IMG/VR virus record: IMGVR_UViG_3300033143_004168
Span: 1 to 44,778 of that record
From: a virus
Strand: one strand, 5' to 3'
DNA length: 44,778 bases
Below the pieces are notes generated by a model. That model was not told where the DNA came from. It searched no databases and was given only the letters and a program-made list of their open reading frames with translations. Both the position numbers and the translations under genes were made by a program. The first letter of the stretch is position 1. Each line of letters opens with the position of its first letter. This document shows positions 26,659 to 35,229 of this stretch, piece after piece.

Positions 26659-27578
26659 TCTTCCACTCCTTCCACAAGTTTAGTTAACGACTCGGCTGTA
26701 ATAGTTTGAGCATTAACAGGTATTATAGGCTCTTTGAAATAACGTCGTATAGAAGGCTCAAAACCTAAACTTCCACCTCCAATAAACACAAAGTGTTCTA
26801 TGGTATCAAAACTCGAAAAGCGTGTTTTAACCTTTGTGTACATAAGGTAAAAAGCTGAATCTAAAATGTCAATAACACTCTCTGCCACATTTTTAACACC
26901 TTCGTCTACTTTAAGCGTATAATCGTCAAAAAGTATACGGGGCACGTCTTCTGCTGGTATACACACACCACATAGTTTCTGTATAAGATTAGACAACTTC
27001 TGTAATGTAGATAAAATACCATAAGGTTCCGTATAGCCTTCGATAAATTCATCATTATTAAAACGAAGTACGTGCATTGTACGACTCCCTATATCAAACA
27101 TCAGCGTAGGTTTTCCATCTAAACCTAAACTCTCGTATGCCGCAAAACCTTCTGGTGTAACAACTATGTTGTTAACCGTAAGTTTTATTTTACGTCCGTT
27201 AATTGTAACGACTATACCTTTAGAGCAATCTAACGTCTTTTTATATCGCTGTACGGTTTCGTCATTTTCCCACTGTGTAAACGGTAGCACTGTAAGCACT
27301 GTATCATACGTGACAGATGATACACTCTCAGGTAAATCTTTAACTAAAGCGTACAGATAACAAAGACGTAAATTCTGATTACGACTCTTATCAATATTAA
27401 CGTCATAAAAACTATCCTGTGGATGTAAACCCATACGATACTTTTTTCCATCTACTTCTAACGTATTGATAGCTAAGTTGACAAATTTATCTGATATACC
27501 TGATGGAAAAATATCTCCTCTTGACGTTTTAATACACAACGTTCCTAAATCTACACCAAAATTTTGAATCAATAACAT
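26655..27578 (-). CDS. ParM/Alp-like actin-family ATPase
   Basis: A 307-residue protein; ATG 27578 follows AAAAGGAG by 8 bases, and a GTG three codons earlier was not accepted. Actin-fold motifs are phosphate-1 FGVDLGTLCIKT (residues 7-18), phosphate-2 MFDIGSRTMHVL near residue 168, and the adenosine motif FIGGGSLGFEP near residue 275. ParM and Alp proteins form filaments that push plasmids or phage DNA apart. It is under its own near-consensus promoter. With no integrase visible it may partition an extrachromosomal prophage, or position DNA during lytic growth. Those two uses cannot be told apart here. Confidence 0.78.
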   Translation of the reverse strand: MLLIQNFGVDLGTLCIKTSRGDIFPSGISDKFVNLAINTLEVDGKKYRMGLHPQDSFYDVNIDKSRNQNLRLCYLYALVKDLPESVSSVTYDTVLTVLPFTQWENDETVQRYKKTLDCSKGIVVTINGRKIKLTVNNIVVTPEGFAAYESLGLDGKPTLMFDIGSRTMHVLRFNNDEFIEGYTEPYGILSTLQKLSNLIQKLCGVCIPAEDVPRILFDDYTLKVDEGVKNVAESVIDILDSAFYLMYTKVKTRFSSFDTIEHFVFIGGGSLGFEPSIRRYFKEPIIPVNAQTITAESLTKLVEGVEE

Positions 27579-27671
27579 AATATACACTCCTTTTGATTAA
27601 TTTATACTCATATTTTGCACACAAACATTTCCAGCGTTTACCAGCAATATACAAATTATAAGCATAAAGTG

Positions 27672-27700
27672 ATTATAACCTAAGCATACATTTTTGTCAA
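27672..27700 (-). promoter_or_regulatory. Consensus sigma-A promoter for the parM operon
   Basis: On the - strand: TTGACA (27695-27700), 17-nt spacer, TATAAT (27672-27677), a full consensus match. It overlaps the end of the helicase gene. The leader to parM is about 90 nt. Confidence 0.85.
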
Positions 27701-29127
27701 GAAAAAAATGTCTGCCAATTATCGACCAATAAATCCGCAATTTGTTGATTTTTCTGAAGAGTACGCATTATTTTTGTGTCTACAGTACCTTTAATCGCCA
27801 TGTAATAATTAGTTACAGGTTTTTTCTGTCCTCGCCCCATTACTCGGTCTTTCGCTTGATTGAAGTTAGATAAGCTAAAATCCATACTGTAAAAAATGTT
27901 AATATGAGCGGCGTCAAGTGTAATTCCCATACAGCCAGTCGCTATCTGTACAAGAATTACGTCAAGCTCTCCTTTTTGAAAATCATTTATGGCATCTCGT
28001 CTTACATGTGCTGATACTGCCCCATTTATTCGTCCTATTTTAAAACGTTTTTTATACAATGCACTATATAGTTCGTCAGCTTCATGTCTAAATTTATAAA
28101 ATACGACTACATGCTCTCCACCATTAACTAACGTTTCAAGCAAGTCCACAGTAGCATTGAGCTTTGTTTTACTGACTTGAAAATAATCACCTTCGTCATC
28201 TGGAATAAAACCCCCACAAAACTGATGTAATCGCAATAAACGTGTAATAGCAAAATCAGCTTTAACTACTGTTTCTTTCTCTAATTCCACGATATACTTA
28301 TTTTTTAATTCGTCATATAGAGCTTTTTCTTTAGGTGTAAAGTGTAAGGGTATAGTGACGTGTTCTACGTCAACCTCATTTATAACATCCTTTCGCAATA
28401 CACGATAAGAATACTTAGCCATAAGTTTAGATAATGTTGCAGGGTCTTTACACGCTGTTATCTCTTTGCCTTTAAATCCCCCCATAGTGCAATAATTTTC
28501 TTTAAAATCCGCCCATCTGTGTCCAAAAACGCTATCGTTCATAATGCGAAACTGCCCAAAAATATCGTAAAAATGCTTGGCGATAGGCGTTCCTGTTAAT
28601 AACAACCTATAAGGTATAGTCATTGCCAGCTTGTATAATGCTTTATGACGCCTGCTTTTGTGGTTTTTAACTAAATGGCTCTCGTCTAAAATTAAGACGT
28701 CAATATTAAGATGACGTTTAAGGCGTTCTATCTCCACGTATTTGTTTTTTGTATACGTAGCTAGACGTGCATAGTTAGCAATAATAAACGACATCTTACT
28801 CGGATTTGTAGTGTGACGTTGCTTAATACTCTCCAGCAACTTATCTCGTTGGGCAATTCGCTCTGGATAAAAGTGTATATCACAATCATACGGAAAGTAT
28901 TGTGCTATCTGTTCTTCCCATGCATAAATCACAGAAAGAGGGCACACTATAAGTGCTATATTTGCTTTTTTAGCAAGGTGCTGTACACCGCAATAGTCAA
29001 TTGCCACACGTGTTTTCCCTACACGTTGTTCAAAAAATATCCCATAGCTGCCGTGCAATAACGCTTTTTGTAAGGCGTCAGCTTGGAATTTAGCAGGCCG
29101 CTTTTTAAACGTGTACTTAACTTTCAT
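27697..29127 (-). CDS. SNF2-type superfamily 2 helicase
   Basis: A 476-residue protein; ATG 29127 is preferred over the TTG one codon earlier because GGAGG is 6 bases away. Motifs: I EQRVGKT (33-39, a variant of the usual MGLGKT), II DESH (148-151), III LLLTGTPIAK, then in the C-terminal RecA domain VVVFYKFRHEADEL and motif VI QAKDRVMGRGQ. The SNF2-like phage helicases of this size probably remodel or unwind branched DNA, or displace proteins from DNA. The gene starts on the stop codon of the small membrane protein. Confidence 0.85.
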   Translation of the reverse strand: MKVKYTFKKRPAKFQADALQKALLHGSYGIFFEQRVGKTRVAIDYCGVQHLAKKANIALIVCPLSVIYAWEEQIAQYFPYDCDIHFYPERIAQRDKLLESIKQRHTTNPSKMSFIIANYARLATYTKNKYVEIERLKRHLNIDVLILDESHLVKNHKSRRHKALYKLAMTIPYRLLLTGTPIAKHFYDIFGQFRIMNDSVFGHRWADFKENYCTMGGFKGKEITACKDPATLSKLMAKYSYRVLRKDVINEVDVEHVTIPLHFTPKEKALYDELKNKYIVELEKETVVKADFAITRLLRLHQFCGGFIPDDEGDYFQVSKTKLNATVDLLETLVNGGEHVVVFYKFRHEADELYSALYKKRFKIGRINGAVSAHVRRDAINDFQKGELDVILVQIATGCMGITLDAAHINIFYSMDFSLSNFNQAKDRVMGRGQKKPVTNYYMAIKGTVDTKIMRTLQKNQQIADLLVDNWQTFFS

Positions 29128-29282
29128 CAAAAGCCTCCTTTCATAATGTATAACATGCCTTCGACGTCATTTAATACTGAATGTATTTCACGATATGTTC
29201 TATACGCTTTTATAAAACCAACGATAATCAGTATTATGGCTATCGCCAATATAATATAAAATAACACGTCATACTTCGTCAT
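29127..29282 (-). CDS. Small single-pass membrane protein
   Basis: A 51-residue protein. Residues about 6-24 (VLFYIILAIAIILIIVGFI) form a transmembrane segment, followed by a charged helical tail (KAYRTYREIHSVLNDVEGML). Its ribosome site AAGGAGAG overlaps the end of the Cys-repeat gene, and its TGA overlaps the helicase start. No family is recognised. The early position suggests a host-takeover or membrane-attachment role, which is inference. Confidence 0.65.
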   Translation of the reverse strand: MTKYDVLFYIILAIAIILIIVGFIKAYRTYREIHSVLNDVEGMLYIMKGGF

Positions 29283-29283
29283 T

Positions 29284-30084
29284 TCAATCACTCTCCTTAA
29301 ATAATTCTCTTACCTTTTCAATTTCTGCAAAATATTGTTTGGCATACTGATTTGTGCCATGTGTACTATTAACTTTTTCTTCAAATTCATCTATAGTTCC
29401 CCAAAAGCACCCGCACTTCACGTATATTTTTTTGTTATAATAATAAAAATACGTAACGTCAGACCGGGAGCCGATTAGTTGCGTTCCGTATACCGCAGGA
29501 TTATGCGAAAATCCAGTACATCCCCTGCAACCCCTGCAATCAATGCAACCAATGCAACCCCTGCAATCAATGCAATCCCTGCAATTACTGCAACCCCTGC
29601 AACCCCTGCAATCAAGACAACCCCTGCAATCCCTGCAATCACTGCAATCACTGCAATCACTACAACCCTTGCAATCAAGACAACCCCTGCAATCAAGGCA
29701 ATTAATGCAACCCCTGCAATCACTGCAATCAATGCAACCCCTGCAATCACTGCAATCACTGCAACCCCTGCAACCTCTGCAATCCCTGCAATCACTGCAA
29801 TCACTACAACCCTTGCAATCACTGCAATCACTGCAATCACTACAACCCTTGCAATCAAGACAACCCCTGCAATCAAGGCAATTAATGCAACCCCTGCAAT
29901 CACTGCAATCCCTGCAATTACTGCAACCCCTGCAATCAATGCAACCAATGCAACCCCTGCAATCACTGCAATTAGTACAATTAATTAATGATTTGCTTAA
30001 TTCTTCTGCTCTGTGCTTAGTGTATTTATTTGTATTCCATCTATTACCATTTCCATCAACCCAATATCCGTTCTCTTTTTTCAT
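29284..30084 (-). CDS. Cys-x-x tandem-repeat protein (52 triplets)
   Basis: A 266-residue protein. Residues 1-33 ([17 protein letters not shown]) lead into 52 consecutive triplets in which every third residue from C36 to C189 is Cys and the residue before it is mostly D, G or N. A C-terminal domain of 77 residues follows ([14 protein letters not shown] then [15 protein letters not shown] and [11 protein letters not shown]). From memory, proteins with this N- and C-terminal text around variable CxxC arrays occur in Firmicute and gut phage genomes without known function. The triplets could form a narrow solenoid, bind metal, or form disulfide or thiol ladders. The start overlaps the previous stop (ATGA). 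Confidence 0.8.
   Translation of the reverse strand: MKKENGYWVDGNGNRWNTNKYTKHRAEELSKSLINCTNCSDCRGCIGCIDCRGCSNCRDCSDCRGCINCLDCRGCLDCKGCSDCSDCSDCKGCSDCSDCRDCRGCRGCSDCSDCRGCIDCSDCRGCINCLDCRGCLDCKGCSDCSDCSDCRDCRGCLDCRGCRGCSNCRDCIDCRGCIGCIDCRGCRGCTGFSHNPAVYGTQLIGSRSDVTYFYYYNKKIYVKCGCFWGTIDEFEEKVNSTHGTNQYAKQYFAEIEKVRELFKESD
29518..29985 (-). repeat. 9-bp coding repeats with a 180-bp higher-order duplication
   Basis: The 52 Cys triplets are encoded by 9-bp units. A block containing [20 protein letters not shown] occurs twice, 20 units (180 bp) apart, and the DNA at about 29645-29730 repeats at about 29825-29910. This points to growth by unequal exchange or slippage. Confidence 0.85.
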
Positions 30085-30341
30085 TCCCCTTCACTCTCCT
30101 TTGATAGCAACTTATTTGTTAATTTAATAGCTTCAATTTCAAAATCATGCGGGCAATCTGAGTCTTTATTCTTATATACAAACAACATATTTTTTAATGC
30201 AACTTTTAGCTTGTCGTTTTCAGTCTGCAAGGCTTCTATTGTGTCAAAAACATTTTTAATGTCTTGCCCTGCTCCAACCCAATGACCTTCTTCTAATATT
30301 TGCTTCTCAATTTCCCGTACTTCCTCTATCGTCAACCTCAT
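30081..30341 (-). CDS. Small coiled-coil protein, unknown
   Basis: An 86-residue protein with ribosome site AAGGAG. It is mostly helical and charged (RLTIEEVREIEKQILEEG, then DTIEALQTENDKLKVALKNM), the second part being a likely coiled coil. No family is recognised. It is the first gene after the structured leader at 30365-30457 and overlaps the Cys-repeat gene by ATGA, so the two are translated together. Confidence 0.6.
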   Translation of the reverse strand: MRLTIEEVREIEKQILEEGHWVGAGQDIKNVFDTIEALQTENDKLKVALKNMLFVYKNKDSDCPHDFEIEAIKLTNKLLSKESEGE

Positions 30342-30364
30342 TCTCCTTCACTCTCCTTTATTTT

Positions 30365-30457
30365 ACGGGGTAGAAGGCATCCCCCGTCTCTATGGATAGT
30401 TAGTCAACATAACAAAACGTTTAATATATTATTTTATTTATTAAAACGTTGCCTTCT
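30365..30457 (-). promoter_or_regulatory. Structured 5' leader with potential loop-upstream pseudoknot
   Basis: On the - strand a 6-bp hairpin (ACGGGG/CCCCGT, at 30382-30387 and 30365-30370) exposes the loop GATGCCTTCTA. Eight loop bases (TGCCTTCT) are perfectly complementary to AGAAGGCA located about 70 bases upstream (30450-30457), just after the primase stop. The intervening RNA is A/U-rich. It lies 30 bases before the 30341 start, so it may control that operon. Confidence 0.5.
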
Positions 30458-30471
30458 TACGTCTTAATAGC

Positions 30472-32391
30472 TTAACGGTCTGCCGACACTCTAAATTTAA
30501 GAGGGTCAGATTTACTTCCTGTTCCCATTTTACACACTATACCTTCTGATACAAGTTCGTTTAAGCCGTTATCAATATCTCTGCGTGATAATTTTGTTAG
30601 TGCTTTAATCTCCGCTTTTGTACGTGACATTGTTGCTACAACGTCCATAATCTGCTCTTTTTTCATATTCATTTCTGAGGACTTGACGTTAGTATGTGTA
30701 TAAATGCGTGGAGCATACATGAGCTCACCCGGGTCGCCTAACTCCATATCAAGTTCTATTTCAGACATAGGCGGAAACGACCGGAATTCTCTATCTATCT
30801 TAACTTTTGCTTCTTCTGTGGTTGCCTTAATATATAACGCTGATTCCACCCATGCGTGAAACGCTCCAGTACCCCTTATACGTTGTCCTCCACGTGTAGA
30901 ATCTTTACCTGCTTTGTTATAATGATGGCATATTAATAATGAACATTGATACTTATTACGTAATGACGTTAACCAACGTAGTATGTCTCCTACCTCTTTT
31001 GCACTATTTTCATCTACGTCTCCAAACATCATATATAATGGGTCAAGTACAACAAAACGAGGACGTATCATAGCAATAGATTGTTCTAGGAGTTTTCTGC
31101 TCTCTTTTTCTTTAAAATTTAAGCCTTTATTGCTAATCGAATAGAACGGTATATTTGCCATTGAACCACCGCCGGAAAGTATACCCTTTGCTACTGCCAT
31201 CTTTTTAACTCTATCTTGTACAGTATTTTCAGAATTTTCCTCTTGAACGTATAATACTGCTCCACACTTTTCGACTTGAAAATTGTTAAGAAATGGACTG
31301 CCTGACGCAATTGATAAACACAAATCCGTACTTTGTACGGACTTATACGTTTTTGGCTCTCCTGCTATCATACCATACGTACCCTCTTGCCATATATTTT
31401 GCACAAGCCACGTTGGGGGGTCAAGGTGCTGTGATACTAGTTCTTCAAAGTTTTTAATAAAATCGTCATCTTCAGCGTTTTTTATTTCTTTCGAGGAATC
31501 TGTAATCGTGACTTTACTTAAATGTGTTTCACGTACATGTTTTTCTGCTTTAACTACTTCTTTCCAAATCTGTTCTAATTCATTACGTCTGCCTGTAAAC
31601 TTATTATAAGGACATAACTGTACTATTTGTATTACGTCAGACACAGGCACACCTTTTTCAATTAACGCTGTCTCTATCTCCCATAACTTTTCTGAACGGT
31701 CGCCTACTTTAACCTCAGAAGGGTCAATAAACAATAAGTCAGTGATACGCTTTGGAATATCATACCCGGAAATAAGTGTTTCTATTGTTTTTTCCGGTTT
31801 TTTAACGTCTATGTCATTAACGACTTTAGACATAGATGAAAGCGGAAAATAACGCTTTTTAATCCACAGAATGTCACCTTGCTGTGGTGGGTCATATTTA
31901 TAGTTTATACTTCCGGGTATGCGTAGTACCTGCCCTATATCCCACCCCGATTTATCAGCGTTAACCTTATACGTCAACCCTTTGTTAATGGCTTCTAATT
32001 GGTCAAGAGTATATTCTGCGTGTTTATCCTCGAAATCAATTGCCCATAAACCCTGATACCGCCTGTCTGAACTTTTCCACGCAACTGTCGGTTCTAACTC
32101 TCCTAATTTTCTTGGGTCAACGTCATCTAAATCAGCCCAAAAGACAAGTGGTTTATAGGCATTTTCTTTAATGCGTCGTGGCAGCTTAAATACGACCGGA
32201 CACCAATATGCATTGTACTCCTTTGACATTATCTTTTCAAGGTGTGCACGTATGTTTGTCATGTCTTTTGGGTCGTAAGGCAAAGACGTATCATTCCACG
32301 TTCCAGATTTGTCCTTTATAGGCAGAAACACAAAGCCCTCTTGTTCTCCCCAAATTACACGGAATAATTTAAGAGTTTTTTCTATGTTCAT
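30472..32391 (-). CDS. Primase-helicase (RepB-like/AEP primase + RepA-like AAA helicase)
   Basis: A 639-residue protein. Residues about 60-170 look like an AEP/RepB-like primase: VFWADLDDVD (D87, D89), SSDRRYQGLWAID, and SGWDIGQVLRIPGSINYK. Residues about 320-560 are a RepA-like (AAA_25) hexameric helicase with Walker A AGEPKTYKS (343-351), Walker B RFVVLDPL near 450, and LLICHHYNKAGK. The last 70 residues look like a winged helix (SRTKAEIKALTKLSRRDIDN). It would prime and unwind DNA at the origin. The start overlaps the RHH gene by 23 bases, and a weak CGGGAG is the ribosome site. Confidence 0.8.
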   Translation of the reverse strand: MNIEKTLKLFRVIWGEQEGFVFLPIKDKSGTWNDTSLPYDPKDMTNIRAHLEKIMSKEYNAYWCPVVFKLPRRIKENAYKPLVFWADLDDVDPRKLGELEPTVAWKSSDRRYQGLWAIDFEDKHAEYTLDQLEAINKGLTYKVNADKSGWDIGQVLRIPGSINYKYDPPQQGDILWIKKRYFPLSSMSKVVNDIDVKKPEKTIETLISGYDIPKRITDLLFIDPSEVKVGDRSEKLWEIETALIEKGVPVSDVIQIVQLCPYNKFTGRRNELEQIWKEVVKAEKHVRETHLSKVTITDSSKEIKNAEDDDFIKNFEELVSQHLDPPTWLVQNIWQEGTYGMIAGEPKTYKSVQSTDLCLSIASGSPFLNNFQVEKCGAVLYVQEENSENTVQDRVKKMAVAKGILSGGGSMANIPFYSISNKGLNFKEKESRKLLEQSIAMIRPRFVVLDPLYMMFGDVDENSAKEVGDILRWLTSLRNKYQCSLLICHHYNKAGKDSTRGGQRIRGTGAFHAWVESALYIKATTEEAKVKIDREFRSFPPMSEIELDMELGDPGELMYAPRIYTHTNVKSSEMNMKKEQIMDVVATMSRTKAEIKALTKLSRRDIDNGLNELVSEGIVCKMGTGSKSDPLKFRVSADR

Positions 32392-32551
32392 GCTTTTTCA
32401 TCTCCCGTAACATCTTAAACGCTTCTACAAACACTTCTGCATACGTTTGTCCTGTTTTTTGAGCGTATGCTTTAAGTTCTTGTTGAGTGCTCTTATCAAC
32501 ATAAAGTACTACTCTTTTTATATCTCTATATTGCTTCGGATTATTTAACAT
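32369..32551 (-). CDS. Ribbon-helix-helix (CopG/Arc-type) regulator
   Basis: A 60-residue protein; ATG 32551 follows AAGGAGGG, whereas a longer frame upstream runs into the promoter. The text DIKRVVLYVDKSTQQELKAY then AQKTGQTYAEVFVEAFKML is a standard RHH layout: strand, helix A, turn, helix B. RHH dimers bind palindromes and often repress their own promoters. The promoter directly upstream has an inverted repeat across its spacer. It overlaps the primase-helicase start, so it likely controls that gene too, as plasmid CopG proteins do. Confidence 0.75.
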   Translation of the reverse strand: MLNNPKQYRDIKRVVLYVDKSTQQELKAYAQKTGQTYAEVFVEAFKMLREMKKHEHRKNS

Positions 32552-32572
32552 AAACTCCCTCCTTGTATCAAA

Positions 32573-32609
32573 ATTATACCACGCACTGGCACATTTGACC
32601 AATGCGTGG
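32573..32609 (-). promoter_or_regulatory. Extended -10 promoter overlapped by an inverted repeat operator
   Basis: On the - strand: TTGGTC (32597-32602), 18-nt spacer, TG-G-TATAAT (-10 at 32573-32578, extended). The repeat CCACGCACTGG (32579-32589) and CCAATGCGTGG (32599-32609), 11 bp with one mismatch, spans spacer and -35. It could be the RHH operator, and may also act as a hairpin after the VWA gene. Confidence 0.65.
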
Positions 32610-32617
32610 CATGTGCT

Positions 32618-34642
32618 TTAGTTTATTACTTTTTTAAGGTACGTCGCTATATGACTAACGAACGTCTCCATAGTACGTATATAAACAAAATCATTCCCAA
32701 ACGTAGCTTGTTCCACAATAAGATTATTAGGACGTCCAACATATATACCAAGTACAGGCATGTGCCGTCGCATTAAACTTATGGTACGGTACAGGTCCTC
32801 CTGAACGTTGATAGTCTTCCTTGTTATCTGTGACGTCCATGTTTCATGTACAGTATACAGTCTTATGCTCTTTTCTCCCGATCCATCATCTAAGCTGTAC
32901 AGGCTACATGCAGGGGCACCGTCAGATAAAATTAACATAATGTGCTTTTCATCAAATGCACGCAATTTAATGTCCTCAAAAATAGCTTTAAATGCTAGAC
33001 CGTCCATATTACTACCGGATGACATATATTTCAACACGCCATCCACACATTTATCATCATAATCCTTTAACACAGTTAACCCTGTAATATTTGCAGATGA
33101 CGAAAACATTGTTATTCGACAAGGTAAATTAGCTTGTACACACGCTACTGCTAATACAAGCAGTTGTGCCCTGATTTGATAGTATCTCCCCCCGTTACTA
33201 CCGGAAGCGTCTACTACGACATCAATTCTATATCCTCCTTCACTTTTATATTCTACTTTTTTGAATATTTGATTATCGTTAACGCTTATACGCTGTATAC
33301 GGCGTATATCTAGTAAGCCCTGTCTTGACGGCGTCGTATCATATTCTCTAGCAGCACGTAAAAGCTCTATTAAGTGCTTTGCCAGTAATTTACCCATACT
33401 AACGCAATCGTTATAAGATAAGTATTTGTCTTTATTTACATACTGTACGCCTAAGAAGTCGTCTTTAGATACCGACGGTTCAATTTTTTGATTTTTTAAG
33501 CGATAAAATACGCTACGTGTACCTGTAAACATATCTTTACATACTGCTTTATTTATACGTGTTTGTTCCTCTTGTGACAAGTAAGCCACAATCTCATTGC
33601 TTTGATGATACACCCAATCATCTTCAAGCCGGTCTAATTGGTATTTTGTGTTGTCTTTACAATTTTTTTTATGTGATTCAGAAGAACACGCCTTTTGTTC
33701 AGCCTGTCGATATTCCTTGCTATCTTTATTCACTAAATTCTTTATAGAACCACTTTCACTTCGTATCATTTCTTGAATTAAACTGTCAACGTCCTCACTT
33801 TCACCTTCTCTTTCATCTTCCTTTTCCCCTTCACCTTCGCTCTCTTTTTCATCATTATCGTTTACTTCTACTCCTTCGTTGGCTTCTTCATCTTCGTTAG
33901 CGTCCTCGCCTCCCTTGCCTTCGCCTTTTTCTTCGTTAATTTCTTCGTTAGTTTCTTCGTTTTCATTTTTATTTTGTATAGTATGCGTTGTACTTTGCGT
34001 TGGTTTATTTTTCTTAATTAGTTTTTTCTGAAAGTGTAAATCATATATACGTACTGACTCCTTTATAACGTCCTGTGTTGACGTGACTTTTTTGAGTGCA
34101 CAATTAATCAAATTCGCAATAGCGTGAGCTTTTGTCCAATTTATTGCTTTATCCCACATACTTAAACGCTTATCTTTATGCGTACCGTACAAAATAAAGC
34201 AAACCCCTTTAAGCATATTAAACGTAGCATTTGATGATGGTGTTAAAATACCTGCTTCTGATACAGCGTCAAGTGCTTTTTTCTGCATAATTTTATAACC
34301 AGGACGTTCTTTTGCGACAATAGCGTCTATTCTACAATCTTCTATAATGTTTATTATATTAAACAACGTCTTTATATCGTAACCTTTTTTGTGCAGTTTC
34401 TTTAGCTCTTTTTGTGTCGTGTTTATATCAGTATGGCGTATATGCCCCCCTTCGTGCATACAGGAGTGAAGTGACATAGCCTCCATTTGGTCAAACGTCA
34501 TGCCTAATTTTTCCATGATGGGTTCGGAAAGAACTTTAACGTTCTTTCCGTCTGTAGAAAAGTTACTACCTACCTGTACACCTATACCGTAATCCTTGGT
34601 ATAGGTATGAATTAATGACGCATTACGTTCAAATAAACTCAC
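32618..34642 (-). CDS. VWA-domain protein with metallopeptidase-like HEGGH motif (CobT/DUF2201-like)
   Basis: A 674-residue protein starting at GTG 34642, 5 bases after AAGGAGG. Residues about 50-110 hold HEGGHIRH (63-70) and NIIEDCRID (98-106), the pattern of gluzincin-like domains of VWA proteins. Residues about 225-290 are a very acidic linker. Residues about 470-665 are a VWA domain with MIDAS DASGS (478-482) and LILSDGAP. Such proteins partner MoxR/CobS-type AAA+ ATPases, as CobT does in cobaltochelatase. The AAA+ partner is encoded two genes upstream. Nothing else suggests cobalamin synthesis, so a chaperone or remodelling role is more likely. Confidence 0.78.
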   Translation of the reverse strand: MSLFERNASLIHTYTKDYGIGVQVGSNFSTDGKNVKVLSEPIMEKLGMTFDQMEAMSLHSCMHEGGHIRHTDINTTQKELKKLHKKGYDIKTLFNIINIIEDCRIDAIVAKERPGYKIMQKKALDAVSEAGILTPSSNATFNMLKGVCFILYGTHKDKRLSMWDKAINWTKAHAIANLINCALKKVTSTQDVIKESVRIYDLHFQKKLIKKNKPTQSTTHTIQNKNENEETNEEINEEKGEGKGGEDANEDEEANEGVEVNDNDEKESEGEGEKEDEREGESEDVDSLIQEMIRSESGSIKNLVNKDSKEYRQAEQKACSSESHKKNCKDNTKYQLDRLEDDWVYHQSNEIVAYLSQEEQTRINKAVCKDMFTGTRSVFYRLKNQKIEPSVSKDDFLGVQYVNKDKYLSYNDCVSMGKLLAKHLIELLRAAREYDTTPSRQGLLDIRRIQRISVNDNQIFKKVEYKSEGGYRIDVVVDASGSNGGRYYQIRAQLLVLAVACVQANLPCRITMFSSSANITGLTVLKDYDDKCVDGVLKYMSSGSNMDGLAFKAIFEDIKLRAFDEKHIMLILSDGAPACSLYSLDDGSGEKSIRLYTVHETWTSQITRKTINVQEDLYRTISLMRRHMPVLGIYVGRPNNLIVEQATFGNDFVYIRTMETFVSHIATYLKKVIN

Positions 34643-34660
34643 GATAACCTCCTTATACTC

Positions 34661-34682
34661 TAGTGATAGGTCACTACCCTAT
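34661..34682 (-). promoter_or_regulatory. Bistable leader element before the VWA gene
   Basis: On the - strand ATAGG-GTAGTGA-CCTAT and TAGTGA-CCTA-TCACTA are two mutually exclusive hairpins sharing bases. It overlaps the stop codon of the upstream gene and lies about 20 bases before the GTG start. A close relative with compensatory changes is at 35159-35180. Confidence 0.55.
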
Positions 34683-35141
34683 TTGTGCTTCTTCATATTT
34701 CAGTTCCTTGATTCTCTGCTCGATAATATCATCAACGCCATCGCGGAACCACATAACGGCGTCATCAATGTACACTTTTTCCCATTCTTCTACTAAAGAA
34801 GGATGTTTTACCTTAATAAAATCTTCTACATATTCATATTCGCTTGCATTGTATTCTTCTTCTAATTTTTCATCTTCCCAGTCAAGACACTCGTCGTAGT
34901 TGATGTCTACCTTCCAACACTCAATTCTAGCGACTAACTCTCTTTCCCCCTCCCATGTTGCCATAGTCTGAGAACCTTGAGACATAGGACCGGCTATTAC
35001 TATCTCGCCGTCCTCACAGATTTCAACATCGTAATGCCAGCTTGAGTCAAATCCTTCCGCTTGTTTAAAAGTCTTGACTATTTTCTCTACTAATTTTTCC
35101 CTATTTTCTTCGATAATTTTACTCCAAATTACTCTACTCAT
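34674..35141 (-). CDS. Acidic protein in the MoxR-VWA cassette, unknown
   Basis: A 155-residue protein with ribosome site AAAGGAGG. It starts with a helix (NREKLVEKIVKTFKQAE), then strands (SSWHYDVEICEDGEIVIAG), then a very acidic part rich in Trp and Tyr (CLDWEDEKLEEEYNASEYEY). No family is recognised. It lies between the AAA+ and VWA genes and is flanked on both sides by related leader elements, so it probably works with, or is regulated like, that pair. Confidence 0.6.
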   Translation of the reverse strand: MSRVIWSKIIEENREKLVEKIVKTFKQAEGFDSSWHYDVEICEDGEIVIAGPMSQGSQTMATWEGERELVARIECWKVDINYDECLDWEDEKLEEEYNASEYEYVEDFIKVKHPSLVEEWEKVYIDDAVMWFRDGVDDIIEQRIKELKYEEAQIG

Positions 35142-35158
35142 GATATCCTCCTTTAATT

Positions 35159-35206
35159 CAGCGATAGGTCGCCACCCTATTTTTGGGCCGGACTCACAGT
35201 TCCGGC
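35159..35206 (-). promoter_or_regulatory. Tandem leader element: loop hairpin plus bistable element
   Basis: On the - strand, hairpin GCCGGA-ACTGTGAG-TCCGGC (35187-35206) is followed by AAAATA and a bistable element (ATAGG-GTGGCGA-CCTAT, or TGGCGA-CCTA-TCGCTG). The hairpin relates to 38764-38783, the bistable part to 34661-34682. It precedes the 35141 start by about 20 bases. Confidence 0.6.
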
Positions 35207-35229
35207 GAGCTGACTTTTATTTAATCTCC

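Noticed and set aside
29518-29985. Repeat array resembling a CRISPR array
   Set aside because: Units are only 9 bp, contiguous without spacers, and coding.
29479-30127. Long + strand reading frames rich in QP/QS and ATPAI repeats
   Set aside because: They are shadows of the 9-bp Cys-repeat units of the - strand gene, which has a ribosome site and non-repetitive ends.
34661-34682. H-type pseudoknot in the bistable leader elements
   Set aside because: The two pairings leave no loop to cross stem 1 (0 nt between CCTAT and the second arm), so they are more likely mutually exclusive hairpins.
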